Shown: positions 10,934-22,238, counted from the first letter of the stretch. The stretch is 64,000 nt of DNA from Botryococcus braunii (GCA_002005505.1 MVGU01001615.1:1-64000), one strand, 5' to 3'. Notes: generated from the sequence alone by a model not told the origin. Numbers and translations: made by a program.

Positions 10934-13080
10934 AGAGGTAAATAGGCGTGAGCGCTGGCGCCCCTGCATGGTAGAAAGCAGCAGTTCCTTGTGTAGGAAG
11001 CTATGGCCTCGGCTTTTACGCTCATTGTGCAGGCAGGTCTGGCCTCTCTGCTCTGCACCTGAGTGGCCCGGCTTGGATAATCCCCAAACTGTTGCATGAT
11101 ATAGGTTTTCAGAGTTAGCCCTGCAAGGTGGGCCCTCACCCAGCACAGTTTCTTTTCCAGGGCACACAAGCAAAGAGACAGGTAGTTCACTGGTATACAT
11201 ATAAACAGAAACAAGTCCGGAAATCTTCTTTGTTGCTTCTAGCCGGCCAGACATGAAAGCCAAAACAGACTGACGAAACCCAAAGTGACCTACCTGGACG
11301 CACCCTTTAGCAGCTCATTGAATCCAACACAACTCATATAAATCATAATCCTTGAAAACATTTCTCAAAATAACAACCGTGAAGCAGCTTATCCAAAAAC
11401 AAAACACAGACAACGCGCGGACACTGTGCAAACTAGACCTCAGGTAGTTACCGCTGAGCTGCTCCCAATCTCCAGCTTCAGATTCTGGAAAATGGTAGAA
11501 ATAAAGGATACAGTGCACAGCTGCATATTTTCAGCCTCCGTAGGACATCGAACGGGAGGCACGTAAACAAGTCCGGGACAGCTCGGGGCAGCTGCAGCTA
11601 CAATTCGCCGTTCCCGTGACACTGTCACGTTACGTGACACACGGGACGTCCAAGACGGTATTGGTTCAACATTGTTCTGTGAGTTGGACCAACACATAGA
11701 CCAACATTCCGAAGATAATATTTGTGTTTGTGGAGCATTTTTGTTTCATGTCTATCATTGAACAGCTGGCGACGGAGTTGCGTGGGGCGTGCAACGGCTA
11801 CGTCGCCTGCATTTTGAATTTTTGTGCTCCGGAGTAACTTCTGTTTCTCCAATCTTGTTGTATTAGTTATTCCATGCTTGGATAAGTTGTTAGACTGCTT
11901 TTACGAAGGCTCTCGAGGCTGTTTTGGCACGGCAAGAAACGGCTAAGCATGGATGAGGCACGGCTTGCCTGAGGTTGGGGCTCGTTTAGGCCTCTGGGCT
12001 GGCCAAATGTAAGGTAAGGACAGATAATGTGCCTTTCTACTGTGTTTACTTCAATGACCTATTCAAATTACATTGCTTCATTGAGTTGGGGTCCTAGCAG
12101 AACTATGCTGCAGCATCATTGTCCAGGTGCTGCAGGCCCTGAGGCATTTCAGCCTGTGCCTTACATGTCTATCAGTATGTGGGGGCTTAACTCATAATTC
12201 AGATCAGTTTGCACATTGTGTGCTTGTTCACCATGTGTGTTAGCTTCCTTCTTAAAGAAGGATAGCAATGGGTAGGGGGATTCTTTGTATTGTGGGTTGT
12301 CAAGTCTAATACAAGAGAAAGACTTTGGGGCAGGGGCATACTGTATCAATGCTTGCAGTAATGCTTCCAAGTCCCGTCGGCCAGCATCACTGCTTCTTAA
12401 GCTACAAATTGAGGACAACAGGTTCATTCACCTGCATTGAGTTTCACACAAGCACGCACTTGACTCCGAGTATTTGACATGCAGGCCAAATCACTGTGTA
12501 CAAAGGTAGAGAAAACAGCTGCAATGGAGACACATTGTCTGTCACTACGCACTGCCGAGACGAGGAACTCGGCAAATTTGAACAGAATCTACCAGTCTGC
12601 AAACGCCTAATCTGTTTCTGACGGCAAACTTGCTGATGACAAAGTCGGTAGCAGCGACAAGAAATTGACCTTGATGATTCATAGAGGTATTTCATCTCTG
12701 TAACATCCATGGAACCCTCATATTTTCCACGTGTGCAATGTGTGTGTGTGTGTGTGTGTGTTGGGGGGGGGGGGGGGGTGGCGTGCGTGCACGCGATTGC
12801 ATGTCTGTTTGTCACAGTTTGCTCCCCCCCCCTCCCCCAACCCCCCTTTACCAGCTCCTCTCACCCTTATCCTCTCTCTCCCCCCCCCCCCCCTTTTCAC
12901 TCTCTCCCTCTTGCCCCCTTAAACCTCCCTTCCCTCTCCCCTATCTCCCTTTCTGTTACGATATTTCCCCTTTCCCTCATTTGTGCCTACATCCTGTCCA
13001 GGAGACTGTTGCTGGGAAGCGTAAGGAGAAACCCACCGCAACGAAGGTGCGCCGAGGTCAGAAGAAGAAGCTCCATGTGT
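10934..13080. other. CACTA-1 cargo related to host locus at 61-64 kb
   Basis: No transposase. Segments at 11190-11340, 11500-11560 and 11600-11810 resemble 61525-61650, 61830-61880 and 61900-62090, sharing for example the palindrome CTGTCACGTTACGTGAC. A stretch near 12098-12140 resembles 62890-62925, both with TATGCTRCAGCAT. A (GT)n tract at 12738 has a counterpart at 62959. An exon-like segment at 13002-13080 follows a pyrimidine tract and CCAG and reads ETVAGKRKEKPTATK and onward, a Lys/Arg-rich peptide. The order is collinear with the host region. Confidence 0.55.
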
Positions 13081-13116
13081 GCAGGACCCTTACCTTACTT
13101 GGCCCCCCCCCCCAAG

Positions 13117-13213
13117 TCTCTCTCTCTCTCTCTCTTTCTCTCTGTGTGTCTGTGTGTGTGTGCGCGCGCGCGCTCGCACGTGCGCGAGCGCGTGTGTGCG
13201 TGTGTGTTTGTCT

Positions 13214-13276
<63 letters not shown>
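13117..13276. repeat. (CT)n and (GT)n tract in CACTA-1
   Basis: A short (CT)n of about 25 bp, then (GT)n with a CGCGCGCTCGCACGTGCGCG palindromic patch, then pure (GT)n to 13276. In CACTA-2 the CT part has grown to about 255 bp. Confidence 0.9.
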
Positions 13277-13278
<2 letters not shown>

Positions 13279-14210
13279 GCTGCAGATCTTGGAGATGATG
13301 GCTCAGACAATTTGCCATGGCAGAGGGAGGGGTTCTGGGAGGGGAGGAGTACATATCTGGTGTTTAGTGGACTTTGGAAACAGTGCGCGCAGCTTCTTGA
13401 TGCCTGGGAGGGGTTGGGTGAGGGGCTTGGGAGCAATATTTTGTCTCCAGCGAAGCCCTGGGTGTGGGAGCGGGATGGGCATCAACAACTTGGCATTCTT
13501 AGGTCGACATGCATGGCTGAAGCACAATGTTAAGGACCTGATGGTGATTTTACATAGGCTGTACCTCATGCACAACTTTCTTTTCAAAGTGGTCCATGCA
13601 AGTGACATGGAGTGTGGGTTTTGCAGTAACATCGAATACGCAGCAACTGCCCATGGAGCTTGGAAGATCTTCCTCTACAGGACTAGAGAGTCATTCAGGC
13701 ACGGGAGCCGTTTCCAGAATTTTCATGCCGGCAGAGGATTGGAAAGTTCCTGTCTGTCAAGCAAGTACACCCACCAACTGTGGAATCTGTGGCTGCTGGT
13801 ACCAGTCTCACAAAGTGACACCAGCCGTGCATTATTAGTATTGTCAAAAGCGACATCATCAGTGTAGGTGGGTGGGTCTGAGGTTTTATGGTAGCTCTCC
13901 TGGGTGCAGCCAAAACATGGGAGCCACTACATGAACATGGGAGTGCAGTTAGTATCCCATGTATACATATGTTTCGGCCCTTAAGTTTGCATTAAGGTTG
14001 TAGAGGCTGCCAGACCAGCATATGATCCTGAGTCAACAAGACATATTGCATGGAGTTTAATTACTTGCTGGTAGCTTCAAAACTGGTAATGAAGTTGACA
14101 TTTAAGTTTCTGCATTAATATGTGGGTATTCCTAAGTGCACGGACATACGATATATATATACGCCTTCGTGGCTAATTCCTTTATTTAAAAGCTTATAGA
14201 CGAATAAACT

Positions 14211-14256
14211 AGTATGCACTCTATACATAGCTATGTATACGTACAGAGTGCATACT
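14211..14256. repeat. Cruciform-prone palindrome in CACTA-1
   Basis: Perfect 12-bp arms AGTATGCACTCT and AGAGTGCATACT enclose a 16-bp perfect palindrome ATACATAGCTATGTAT. Next to it lie TAGCTAGCTAGCTG (about 14260) and CACCTGCAGCTGCGCAGGTG (about 14307). The same cluster is conserved in CACTA-2 at 42388-42433. Confidence 0.8.
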
Positions 14257-14445
14257 ATAGTAGCTAGCTAGCTGCTATAGCTAGTAATGAAATAGGTTAA
14301 ACTTGGCACCTGCAGCTGCGCAGGTGCATGCAGGTCATCTGATTTGTAATATTAATGGTATACTCATGATGATAGACTTTTGCTGATTTCTTTACATCTC
14401 CTACTACTCTCCCACTAGTCTGAGGCTTCATATGCTCATCCTATG

Positions 14446-14885
14446 TCAGTCCCACATGGATCCCATACAAATCCCACGTGCTTCCTGGGATCATTGTTGG
14501 ATGTCCCAGATCATTCCCGTATCAATCCCACATCGATCCCACTCAGTCTGTCCCAGATCGATCCCATAAAAGTCCCACATCGATCCCACAAATTCTATCC
14601 CACATCATTCCCAGATCGATCCCACATCGATCCCACCAAAATCCCACATCGATGTGGGATCGATGTGGGATCGGAAATTCCGGTCCCAGAATCGTACACT
14701 TTGGTCACACAATCCCACATCGATCCCAAATTCAATCCCACATTGATCCCACATCGATCCCAAATTTTCAGAGTTCAATCCCACATCGATCCCACATCTA
14801 TCCCACACTGTGGGATCGTTTTGGGATCGATGTGGGACTTTTAGCAGCTGGTGGGATCAATGTGGGATCAATGTGGGACAATTTC
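14446..14885. repeat. CACTA-1 right subterminal repeats
   Basis: More than twenty units of (A)TCCCACATCGATCCCA type. The array switches orientation around 14645-14670 and again near 14810, so the right arm contains its own inverted pairs. CACTA-2 has an extra unit near 42690-42715. Confidence 0.8.
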
Positions 14886-14897
14886 GTTCTCCCAGTG

Positions 14898-15309
14898 CCT
14901 TCCCAGTGCTAAACAAGTCAGCAAACTCCTCTAACAGGCTCTCAATATCCCTTCTCTTATCATCATCCAGCTCAGAAGTGGGTGGCATAACCTTCACCTC
15001 ACAAAGGTAGGGACAAGAATCAAGCAAAACATCATCAGGTTCAATTTCATAAGAGGCAGCTAGAGTGGAAGATGGAGGGGCCAAAGCAGGGTCACCCATA
15101 AATGTGGCGGAATTTCTTAGCTGCAATGAAAAAGGCAAAATAGCTGTCTCAGCCTTACACGCTCTCAAGATTTGCGTGATTTCATCGAAGTCAAATAACT
15201 CATCTGGCACCCGGTGCTCGTAGCTCCGGTCTTCAAAGATGCAATGGAAATAAAGTTCTGACATGATATATTCAAGGTCTGGTAACAAAGAAAAATCCTG
15301 TGCAATCAA
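14898..15309 (-). CDS. Gypsy-B pol, region before RT
   Basis: 137 codons from an ATG at 15309 up to the CACTA-1 insertion. The end (RRDIESLLEEFADLF) is the usual lead-in to a gypsy RT, matching the position of the FxDVF-like motif. Omitting CACTA-1 and one CCT joins this in frame to 9190. The upstream half is acidic and unfamiliar. Pol starts in a different frame from the protease ORF that ends at 15384, so ribosomal frameshifting, reinitiation or a mutation must link them. Confidence 0.7.
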
Positions 15310-15334
15310 ACAAGCTACGACGAGACCACTAATT

Positions 15335-15436
15335 AGGTCATCTTTTTAGTCTTAAACGCTAACTCAAGCATTTGGTACGTGCCTTATAAGGTCATCTTTT
15401 TAGTCTTAAACGCTAACTCAAGCATTTGGTACGTGC
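15335..15436 (-). repeat. 54-bp tandem duplication at the protease/pol border
   Basis: 48 bp at 15335-15382 are repeated at 15389-15436, giving a period of 54 bp. It duplicates the C-terminal protease codons (TYQMLELAFKTKKMT) and creates an early stop at the joint. The original stop follows the second unit. Confidence 0.85.
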
Positions 15437-17495
15437 GCTTCTCAGATACATTCTGCATGAGTTGATTACGAGGAAGACCAATGGCATATTTGGAAAGCTG
15501 AGGCTTAAGTTGAACATCATATTGAACCATGAATGCCCAACCGATCAGAAAATCAATGGCCAAGTTGTCTATGATGAGGAAGGTAGCAATGTAGTAAGCA
15601 TCTTGCATGCATATGACAAGGTCTTCAACTACCCTCAAAGACATGGTGTGTGAGGTACCATCAGCCATGTTTATCCTGAAGGGTTTAATACCTTTGATCT
15701 GAGCAGGTGTGAACAAATGTTTGTTAGCCTCATATGCTTTTCCACTCATCAAGTTCGTGTTGCAGCCTGAGTCAAAATGTCCAGTGCGGATGGCCATAGG
15801 GTTGAAGTGTGAAGGCCTTGCATCCTTAGAAACAGCGGGTTTAAGAAATGCAAACTTAAATGCCGGCATTGAAGCCGTGGGAATGAAGATTGTCGGCACC
15901 TGATTTATTGCGACTTGAGCAAAATCAGTGTCCAACGGCAACGGAATGGCTTCCGCAATCTGCATCGCTGGCGTGAGTAAAGAAATCAATGGAATATCAT
16001 CTTCATTAAAATTCTTCCTGGAAATAAAATATGCCTGCTCTATGTGTAGAGCGTGGCCAGCATTCCCTGCCTGATTAGAAGTTCCTGCATGATTGGAAGT
16101 CCCTGCTTGACAAGGAAAGGCCTCCCCCCCTTGCAGAGGAAGCTCTTTGCCATTGAGAGAGCAACAAAATGCAAGCTTTTCCTCTGCAGCCATATTATTT
16201 AGTGCTGTACCTAACTCTACAAGGACATTCTGAGCATCAGCAGCAGAGGGAGTAAGCAAAGCATCACACGCATCGACAAAAGCAGGGAACAAAGGGTTCT
16301 TGTTGATGCGCACAAGACCCGATAGTGTGGTTGTTATAACAGCTGAAGCGATACGACTCTCAGGGTTGTGAAAATAAGGTGCAGGATGGTGCGCGGGGCG
16401 CACATCTTCTCGATCAGATTGTCTAAAATTCTCAGCCCTGTGGGGTCTTCTATTATTCAAAGCATACACATTTGCTGGAGTAACTTGATAGGACGTACCA
16501 GACATGGGACCAACGCCTTGCAGCATATTGCAAAAGATTTGGTTAAGTTCAGGGCAGTCACTAGTGATAATATTAGATTCAAATGCAGGTGTAACAGCAG
16601 TGGTGTGAGAGAGATCAGCATCACCCTGTACTGATGTGCCAGTCACTTCCCTTGCATGCCGTAATAAGCCATCTGCATGAACATGCCGAAGAACAAGTGC
16701 GTGATTCGCAATATCCCTGCGGGTCTCCATGGGAGACATCTGTGCACCAAGATGCTCGCGCGGAGGCGGGTTACTCTGCCTTTTGCTAAGTAAGTCATTG
16801 ATATCAATAGACCAATTAGCAAAGCGAGGATTTGCATCTCGTGAGTCTTGAAATAGTGCAACAATGTCAAGGTGATCATGTGTCAGCTGTACTTGAGGAC
16901 ATACAGTAGTTACTACACTCCTATCATGTACCACAGTCCTAGTTGTTATCATGCGGTGAGTGGGTAAATTAGTAGCGTCGACTGCAACATAGTCATCTTT
17001 ATTTGGAGTACGCTGCCAGATAGGTTCCAACGTGCATCTAAACTCAGTGTTGAACCTAGCCATATATAACTCATTAGGCTCTTCTGGTGGGTGCTTCAAA
17101 ACAGGTGTAAAATCAAATGAAGGTTTGACTCTGCCACTTTCATAATACACATCCGCTGGTTCAATGTTCTGGCCACTTGGCCATCCGGTGTGTGCGGCAG
17201 GTTTCGGAAGATGCTCAGGCCAATATGGTGGTTTTTCGAAAGAATGAATGGTGGGATCAAAAAGAGCAAACTTCCATGGCCAGGTAGCATTCTTCTGTCT
17301 CTTGGCCAAGTTGGTAGGATCCGGTAAAGGCATTCTCCAACAACCATCTGAATACAAGGGTACATGCTGAAACGCAGATTCATGTTCAGGAAGTGGAGGT
17401 ACTGGTAAATTAGATTGCCCAGGGATGTCATAAGGCTGGGGCTTACCTGAAGCCTGCTGCTGTAAATCAAATGCATGTTTTTCTCCAGCAGTCAT
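15384..17495 (-). CDS. Gypsy-B protease ORF
   Basis: 703 codons. The retropepsin active site is D-S-G at residues 575-577 (HFDSGCNTNLMS), with the second hydrophobic motif (AIDFLIGWAFM) about 70 residues later. The preceding 570 residues are a long linker without a recognised fold, rich in Pro and His, with a small repeat AGTSNHAGTSNQAGNAGHA near 464-481. The ATG overlaps the gag stop as TGATG (17497-17493), an arrangement that suits termination-reinitiation. The enzyme would cut the gag and pol polyproteins in the particle. The reading frame is intact. Confidence 0.75.
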   Translation of the reverse strand: MTAGEKHAFDLQQQASGKPQPYDIPGQSNLPVPPLPEHESAFQHVPLYSDGCWRMPLPDPTNLAKRQKNATWPWKFALFDPTIHSFEKPPYWPEHLPKPAAHTGWPSGQNIEPADVYYESGRVKPSFDFTPVLKHPPEEPNELYMARFNTEFRCTLEPIWQRTPNKDDYVAVDATNLPTHRMITTRTVVHDRSVVTTVCPQVQLTHDHLDIVALFQDSRDANPRFANWSIDINDLLSKRQSNPPPREHLGAQMSPMETRRDIANHALVLRHVHADGLLRHAREVTGTSVQGDADLSHTTAVTPAFESNIITSDCPELNQIFCNMLQGVGPMSGTSYQVTPANVYALNNRRPHRAENFRQSDREDVRPAHHPAPYFHNPESRIASAVITTTLSGLVRINKNPLFPAFVDACDALLTPSAADAQNVLVELGTALNNMAAEEKLAFCCSLNGKELPLQGGEAFPCQAGTSNHAGTSNQAGNAGHALHIEQAYFISRKNFNEDDIPLISLLTPAMQIAEAIPLPLDTDFAQVAINQVPTIFIPTASMPAFKFAFLKPAVSKDARPSHFNPMAIRTGHFDSGCNTNLMSGKAYEANKHLFTPAQIKGIKPFRINMADGTSHTMSLRVVEDLVICMQDAYYIATFLIIDNLAIDFLIGWAFMVQYDVQLKPQLSKYAIGLPRNQLMQNVSEKRTYQMLELAFKTKKMTL

Positions 17496-19240
17496 CAGCC
17501 TTTTTCCTTTTCAACGGCTAGAATATCTGAGGTAATTACTTGCTTGAAAGAGAAAGGCCCGGCTGAATTTGGTGCAGCAGTACTCGATGAATTATTTTGC
17601 TGCGCCGTACGTGCCGGAACATTCTTTTTCTGGATAGAGGGTAAAGATGGAATGCCTGCAGGGGTCTTGACTGCTAATGCTGACTTCCTGCCACTTGCCT
17701 TAGGCTTGCGAATGATTTTCCTCACTGGTGGAGGCTTCGCTGCATTCCTGGGTTTAGTGCTTGAAGGATAATCTTGAGGCAACTTAGGAAATTGTTCATC
17801 CACAGGAGTTGGAGGACAAGGTAAAACTTGGTCAGGAGTTGCTGCAGCATGCTCAATAGACGGAGAAGACACAGTTCTCTTGCGTTTATTGGTAGCAGCA
17901 CTGGCAGGCACATAAGTAGTAAATTTGCGAGTCTCAATTGGCATAGGCGTAAAAGAAGACTCAGGGTTACCTTCACCATCAGTCTCTTCAGTATCTTCTT
18001 CATGTTTGCTGCCAGATGTGAGATCACAAATATTAACATCTAGATCCGAATCCTCATCACCTGAGAAGTGCAGCTGCATCATGAATGAGAATGGTGATTT
18101 CTCTTCGAAACCCTGGTTATAATTTGCGTAGCCTCTGCCGTATCCGCGTCCTCTGCCCCTGTAATTAGTGTTGCGGTTATCCGTGAAGTTCCCTTGGTTC
18201 TGCTCATTCTCTCCCTGCGAATTGTTCACTTTTCCTGCCTGCATGTTGTTAGTCCTCTTGTTCTGCAGGCTCATTACAAATTCAGCGTCCGAGTCTAAAG
18301 CCCAAGTTTGTAAATGTGAAAAAGTGATTGGGTTTGGGTTATCAGTGGCCTGCATTGCCACATGCATGGTGGACAGTTTCTCCCTCATGAATCCACGGTG
18401 AAACTTGTCAGACATCGAGTTAATGATAATCTCAAACGTCTCTGCTTTTTCAGGCAACCCAACCCAATGTTTATATCCTAGATCCTTGATCTCAGTGATA
18501 TACTCACCTGCAGGTTGATTTTCCTTCTGACGTTTTGCTCTCAATGCAGCAAGATACCCAATATGATCAGGTTTAAACAAGCGGGTTAGTATCACAAAGA
18601 ACTCTTTGACATCAGCAATGTTCTTACCCATGGTTGCTGAATCAATGCTTAATGCCACTTCAGTATTCACTCGCGCAGCCTTCTTGACTGCATCCAAGAT
18701 TTCTGCCTCTGACAAACCTGTGCCATCCTGTCGTATAATGGCCTTGACGTGATCGATCCAAAATGTAATTGCACTGCCCTTGACGAGTGCGGGAAGACGC
18801 TCTGATAGCATCTTCCTTCGAGTTGACCTCTCTTGCGGAGTTGGGACGTTGCTGACTGGCGTAGATCTCTGATGTCTGACGGCTGCCGTGACTGCCGATG
18901 TAATCTGAGTCGTCATCTCACTATCTTTTAAGTTCAAAGACTTGTGTATGGCCCTAACAAGACCCTTCATCATGTGTACAGCTTCGTTACCAACGTCTAT
19001 TCCACCCCTAAGTGAATCCGCAAAACGCTGGGCTTCTGCCTGACCACATCCTCTTTCGATATTCTGTAACATAGCTGGAATTAACGCAGCTAACTCAGGC
19101 TCGTCCTAGATGATTTGCAAAGACTCGTTAACAGGTGGTGCTTCAGGTGTACCTAATACTATAGGCGGTTGTCGGACACGACGTCTGGGTGGACTAAATT
19201 CCTCTGTAATCTCAACATCACAATAAGGATCAGCTTCCAT
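17495..19240 (-). pseudogene. Gypsy-B gag with an amber stop at codon 45
   Basis: The best start is the ATG at 19240, a few bases after the presumed primer site. It opens a frame (MEADPYCDVEITEEF...) that is in phase with the long ORF starting at 19072 but is broken by a TAG at 19108-19106. The rest (525 codons from 19072) contains a capsid-like helical domain at about residues 85-260 (ERLPALVKGSAITFWIDHVK, FVILTRLFKPDH, RQKENQPAGEYITEIKDLG) and then an RGRGRGYGRGY RNA-binding stretch instead of a CCHC knuckle. The tail is acidic and then Pro/Lys-rich. It ends in the TGATG overlap with the protease ORF. Confidence 0.75.
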
Positions 19241-19253
19241 ACCTCGACGCCAA

Positions 19254-20617
19254 TGTGTTATACGTGTATAGACGGCTAACACAGTTCCAGTGGTGGGCTC
19301 AGAAACTCTTCGCTAAGGCGATGCCGGACTTCCCGGTTGTCCCCCTAAATCAAGCTCTACCACACTCGATTCCTCCTGTGACAATGACAAGTGTTCTCTT
19401 ACAAAATAAACGCTCAGGTGTAACAATGTTCTGTCTTACGAATCCTCAGTCTGCGTGAACGACGATCACTCGGGTACTCGACTTATCGGTGCAAAGCTGC
19501 CTTTCCTATGCCTTATGTTGCCTGCAATCCAGTCAATCAATCCTCCTAGCTTTCAGCAAATGTTAAAAATGTGAGGTGGAACACGGCCTAACCGGGAGAT
19601 CAAGTGCTTAGGCGGCATGCCTGAACGTTCGGACAATGAACATAGATTTGCACGATAATTCACTGTCCTACTAGAACACACTTTATCGACCTCTACCTCA
19701 AGGACTTATGTGCCACTGTTCAGATGTAAAATTAAAGAGCGCGAAGCTTCCTCGGCCACGCAAGCTTACTCACACCGGAAGAGATAACTGGACTCAAAAT
19801 ATGACGCAAGGCAACACAGGGTTTCAGAATATGGCAGTCTAATGCCCAACAAACTCAAAAAGCGACCCAAATATCTCAGCCGAAGCACAACAAGACGAAG
19901 ACAGCAGACCTCGGAGACTCCGAGAAGAGTCTCACAAGGTGGAATTCAAAAGGAAAACACTCAACCACAGTTGATGAATGCGTAGGTATTGTAAATGGTA
20001 AATCCTTATCACACTTAACTCGAGCTCGAGACACTCCTGGAACGTGGCGCCTAACACGATCTACACACGATGGAGTCCGAAACAGGCAGATCCTCTCACG
20101 ATATCAACGGGAAAAGGAGATAATGGAATATATATAAAATTTGAGTGTAATAACTCAAGCACACAGGTACCTATCCAAAAGTGTGACACTCCCCTGGTGG
20201 GCGTCCCCTACGCAGGATCTACGCTATCACAGGCTCCCCATGGCAAATGTGAGGCTCTCTTGGCTCTCACTTCCTAGGCTTACCTCCTGTATATCGCTGG
20301 TGCTGGCTGTCGGCTTGTCGACTAAGGGATGCAACGAATCCCGCCTCTGCTACCTAACGAAAGGAAAGGATACAATGAACAAAGAGACTGTTCCTATTGC
20401 GCATTCACAGTCAAAGCTGCTTCAAGGCAGATAGATAACGTCTGTATCCACGGTAATGCAGGAAAAAGTTAGAAAAGTATCCCAGGCATCAAAATCTGAA
20501 GGATACAGCAGACGACGCGAGCTATCCATAGGCGAGCAACAGTACTGCTCACGTGGGGCGTTAGTAATTACGACCACGTAAATTGTAAACACATTATGTC
20601 ACAGGGTAAACCATGAC
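19254..20617 (-). repeat. Presumed Gypsy-B 5' LTR
   Basis: On the minus strand it starts TGTCATGG (20617) and ends ATAACACA (19254), two bases before TGGCGTCGAGGTATGG, a plausible primer site ending at the gag ATG. The length would be 1,364 bp. Only the first 122 bp are found again (5150-5271), so the LTR identity of the rest is inferred. A minus-strand TATATATA near 20130-20140 could be its TATA box. Confidence 0.55.
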
Positions 20618-20729
20618 AACGTAATTTGCACTACCTCAATAAGTGAATAATACAAATCTACTGTTTTCATTGCGGAGCGGCGGGTCTCCCACCCCGCTCC
20701 AGATTTTAAGGAGGGGGAAACATTACAGA
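20618..20729 (+). other. Remnant 3' internal end of Gypsy-A with polypurine tract
   Basis: 112 bp between the end of Gypsy-B and the 3' LTR of Gypsy-A. AAGGAGGGGGAAA (20708-20720) is a polypurine tract that would prime plus-strand synthesis. An inverted pair GGAGCGG...CCGCTCC precedes it. AACATTACA (20719-20727) recurs at the end of the 3' LTR (21505-21513). Confidence 0.65.
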
Positions 20730-21513
20730 TGTGATGTGAACCTGGGTCCTTGTGGTTCTGTGTGCCTTAACTGACTATTTTCTCTTATTTTATGAACAAA
20801 TTTCGAACGGTTTGTGACAGTTTCGTACAGCTTTAGTTTCCGTACCTAACGGTTGTCATTCCTCGGATCCGGATCGCGGTTCTCGGTTTGAACGCGGTGA
20901 TCTCGATTCGGTTGTACAGCTTTGACTTTCAGGCCATATTTGACGCGTAATAAGGCAGTTTCTCACACGCTCTTGTCTCTCCGAGCGAACATCGGCTCGG
21001 AAGCTTCTTTAGAAGTCTCGCGAACATTCCCTGCAGCTCCGATCAATTAATTAGAAGTTTCCTGAAGCTATACTTTGCATTTATTGTCAATTTATTGCCT
21101 CTCGTAATAGTATTACGCTATGCGCACCCATAATTGGGGAGACGCTCGTTTGGCTCGCTAGGACTATAAATAGGGGTGCCTCCTCAGTTTCAAATCAGTT
21201 TTTGCTTCAGTGTCGTGCGCCCATCCCGACGAAGAGGATCTGGCTTGCACCACTGGCAGCTCCGCACTGGGCTTGTGCGTCACTGAAAGTCCCATCTTTG
21301 TAATCCGATCTGATCAATCAACCCAAATTATTGAGGCTTGCCTCTGACCCCTTGTCTGTAGTACCCCTTGGTGCCTTTGGCATTGAGGATAACTTCTGAT
21401 CCCTTCCGAGGTGATCTGGCGATCCGACCCTTATCCAAATTCGCACCCCCCCGAACAAAAATTTTATCCGCAGCAGATACGCCGGGCAACGCTCCACCCG
21501 TGTTAACATTACA
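20730..21513 (+). repeat. Gypsy-A 3' LTR
   Basis: Starts TGTGATG and ends CATTACA, a near-perfect terminal inverted repeat, directly followed by the AAGG target duplication. The first 775 bp match 494-1268. TATA box at 21165-21172. Confidence 0.8.
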
Positions 21514-21697
21514 AAGGCAATCTGTGATCAAATTCAGCAGCTAATGACTTAAGGATCTCAATTACAATTAACAAGCGATACAGCGATGTATTCAAGGGAC
21601 GTTCAATGCCAGAGTTTGACAGCTCTTCAACTTCTTTATGCAGTGAACCAACCCAATACCTGTGCTGTACAAAATTCAATTCCCAGAACTTTCAAGC

Positions 21698-21973
21698 TTA
21701 GTCAACCAACGGCTCGCTAAACGGTCGATAGGGATACTTTACTTCACTTCCAATGCGTACGTTTTTTTGTGTTTCTTTCCAGGCAAGTCCAATGTCACAA
21801 TATCGTTCAAATAGATAACAAGCACGATCGATGGCCGATGCAACTTGCACTAACGGGACTTTCCCAACAAAATACTTTTCGCACGCGTCACAGCAGAAGC
21901 ATCCTCTGCGGAGATGTTCAACGTCAAAGAGGGTGGCGTTCGCTCGCTGCGCCTCAAAGCGGCGAGACCCCAT
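21698..21973 (-). CDS. Conserved 91-codon leader ORF of Copia-A
   Basis: Starts MGSRR and contains RRGCFCCDACEKYF near residues 22-35, that is, four cysteines in a C-x-C-C-x-x-C cluster, with one or two further cysteines downstream. The Copia-D copy at 55147-55422 has the same length and differs at only three residues that I can see (F6L, R49C and K69T, approximate numbering). It lies between the spliced leader and gag in both. I do not recognise the family. The cluster might bind metal or nucleic acid. Keeping the same open frame in two copies argues for a real product, although youth of the copies is an alternative reason. Confidence 0.55.
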   Translation of the reverse strand: MGSRRFEAQRANATLFDVEHLRRGCFCCDACEKYFVGKVPLVQVASAIDRACYLFERYCDIGLAWKETQKNVRIGSEVKYPYRPFSEPLVD

Positions 21974-21999
21974 GGATGTGGGCCCATAACCATTGTGAT

Positions 22000-22238
22000 C
22001 TGCAAAGATCCAAAGGTGTTATATTAATCATAAATGATGACTATACTCACAAGTATATCATCCATGTACTTAATCAGTTTGACCAAGACATACATAGTCG
22101 ACAGCGTCAAACTGATGAACAATTCACGTATAGCAATTGCTTCCACAGAAGTTACTCACAACAAGTGAGAGAGAAAGAAAGCAATTCACATGAGTCTATT
22201 CAGGAGTCGGCTTAACAAGCCAAAGAGATCGAATGACT
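22000..22238 (-). repeat. Spliced (intronless) leader copy, Copia-A
   Basis: 239 bp equal to exon A (22708-22595, 114 bp) plus exon B (22502-22441, 62 bp) plus exon C (22355-22293, 63 bp) of the adjacent unspliced copy, joined exactly at the splice sites. It ends TTTGCAG before ATCACAATGG. Confidence 0.9.

Noticed and set aside
14443..14912. ORFs with IPHRSH or MWDRCGI repeats
   Set aside because: These are frames across the CACTA subterminal repeat arrays, present on both strands, and not proteins.
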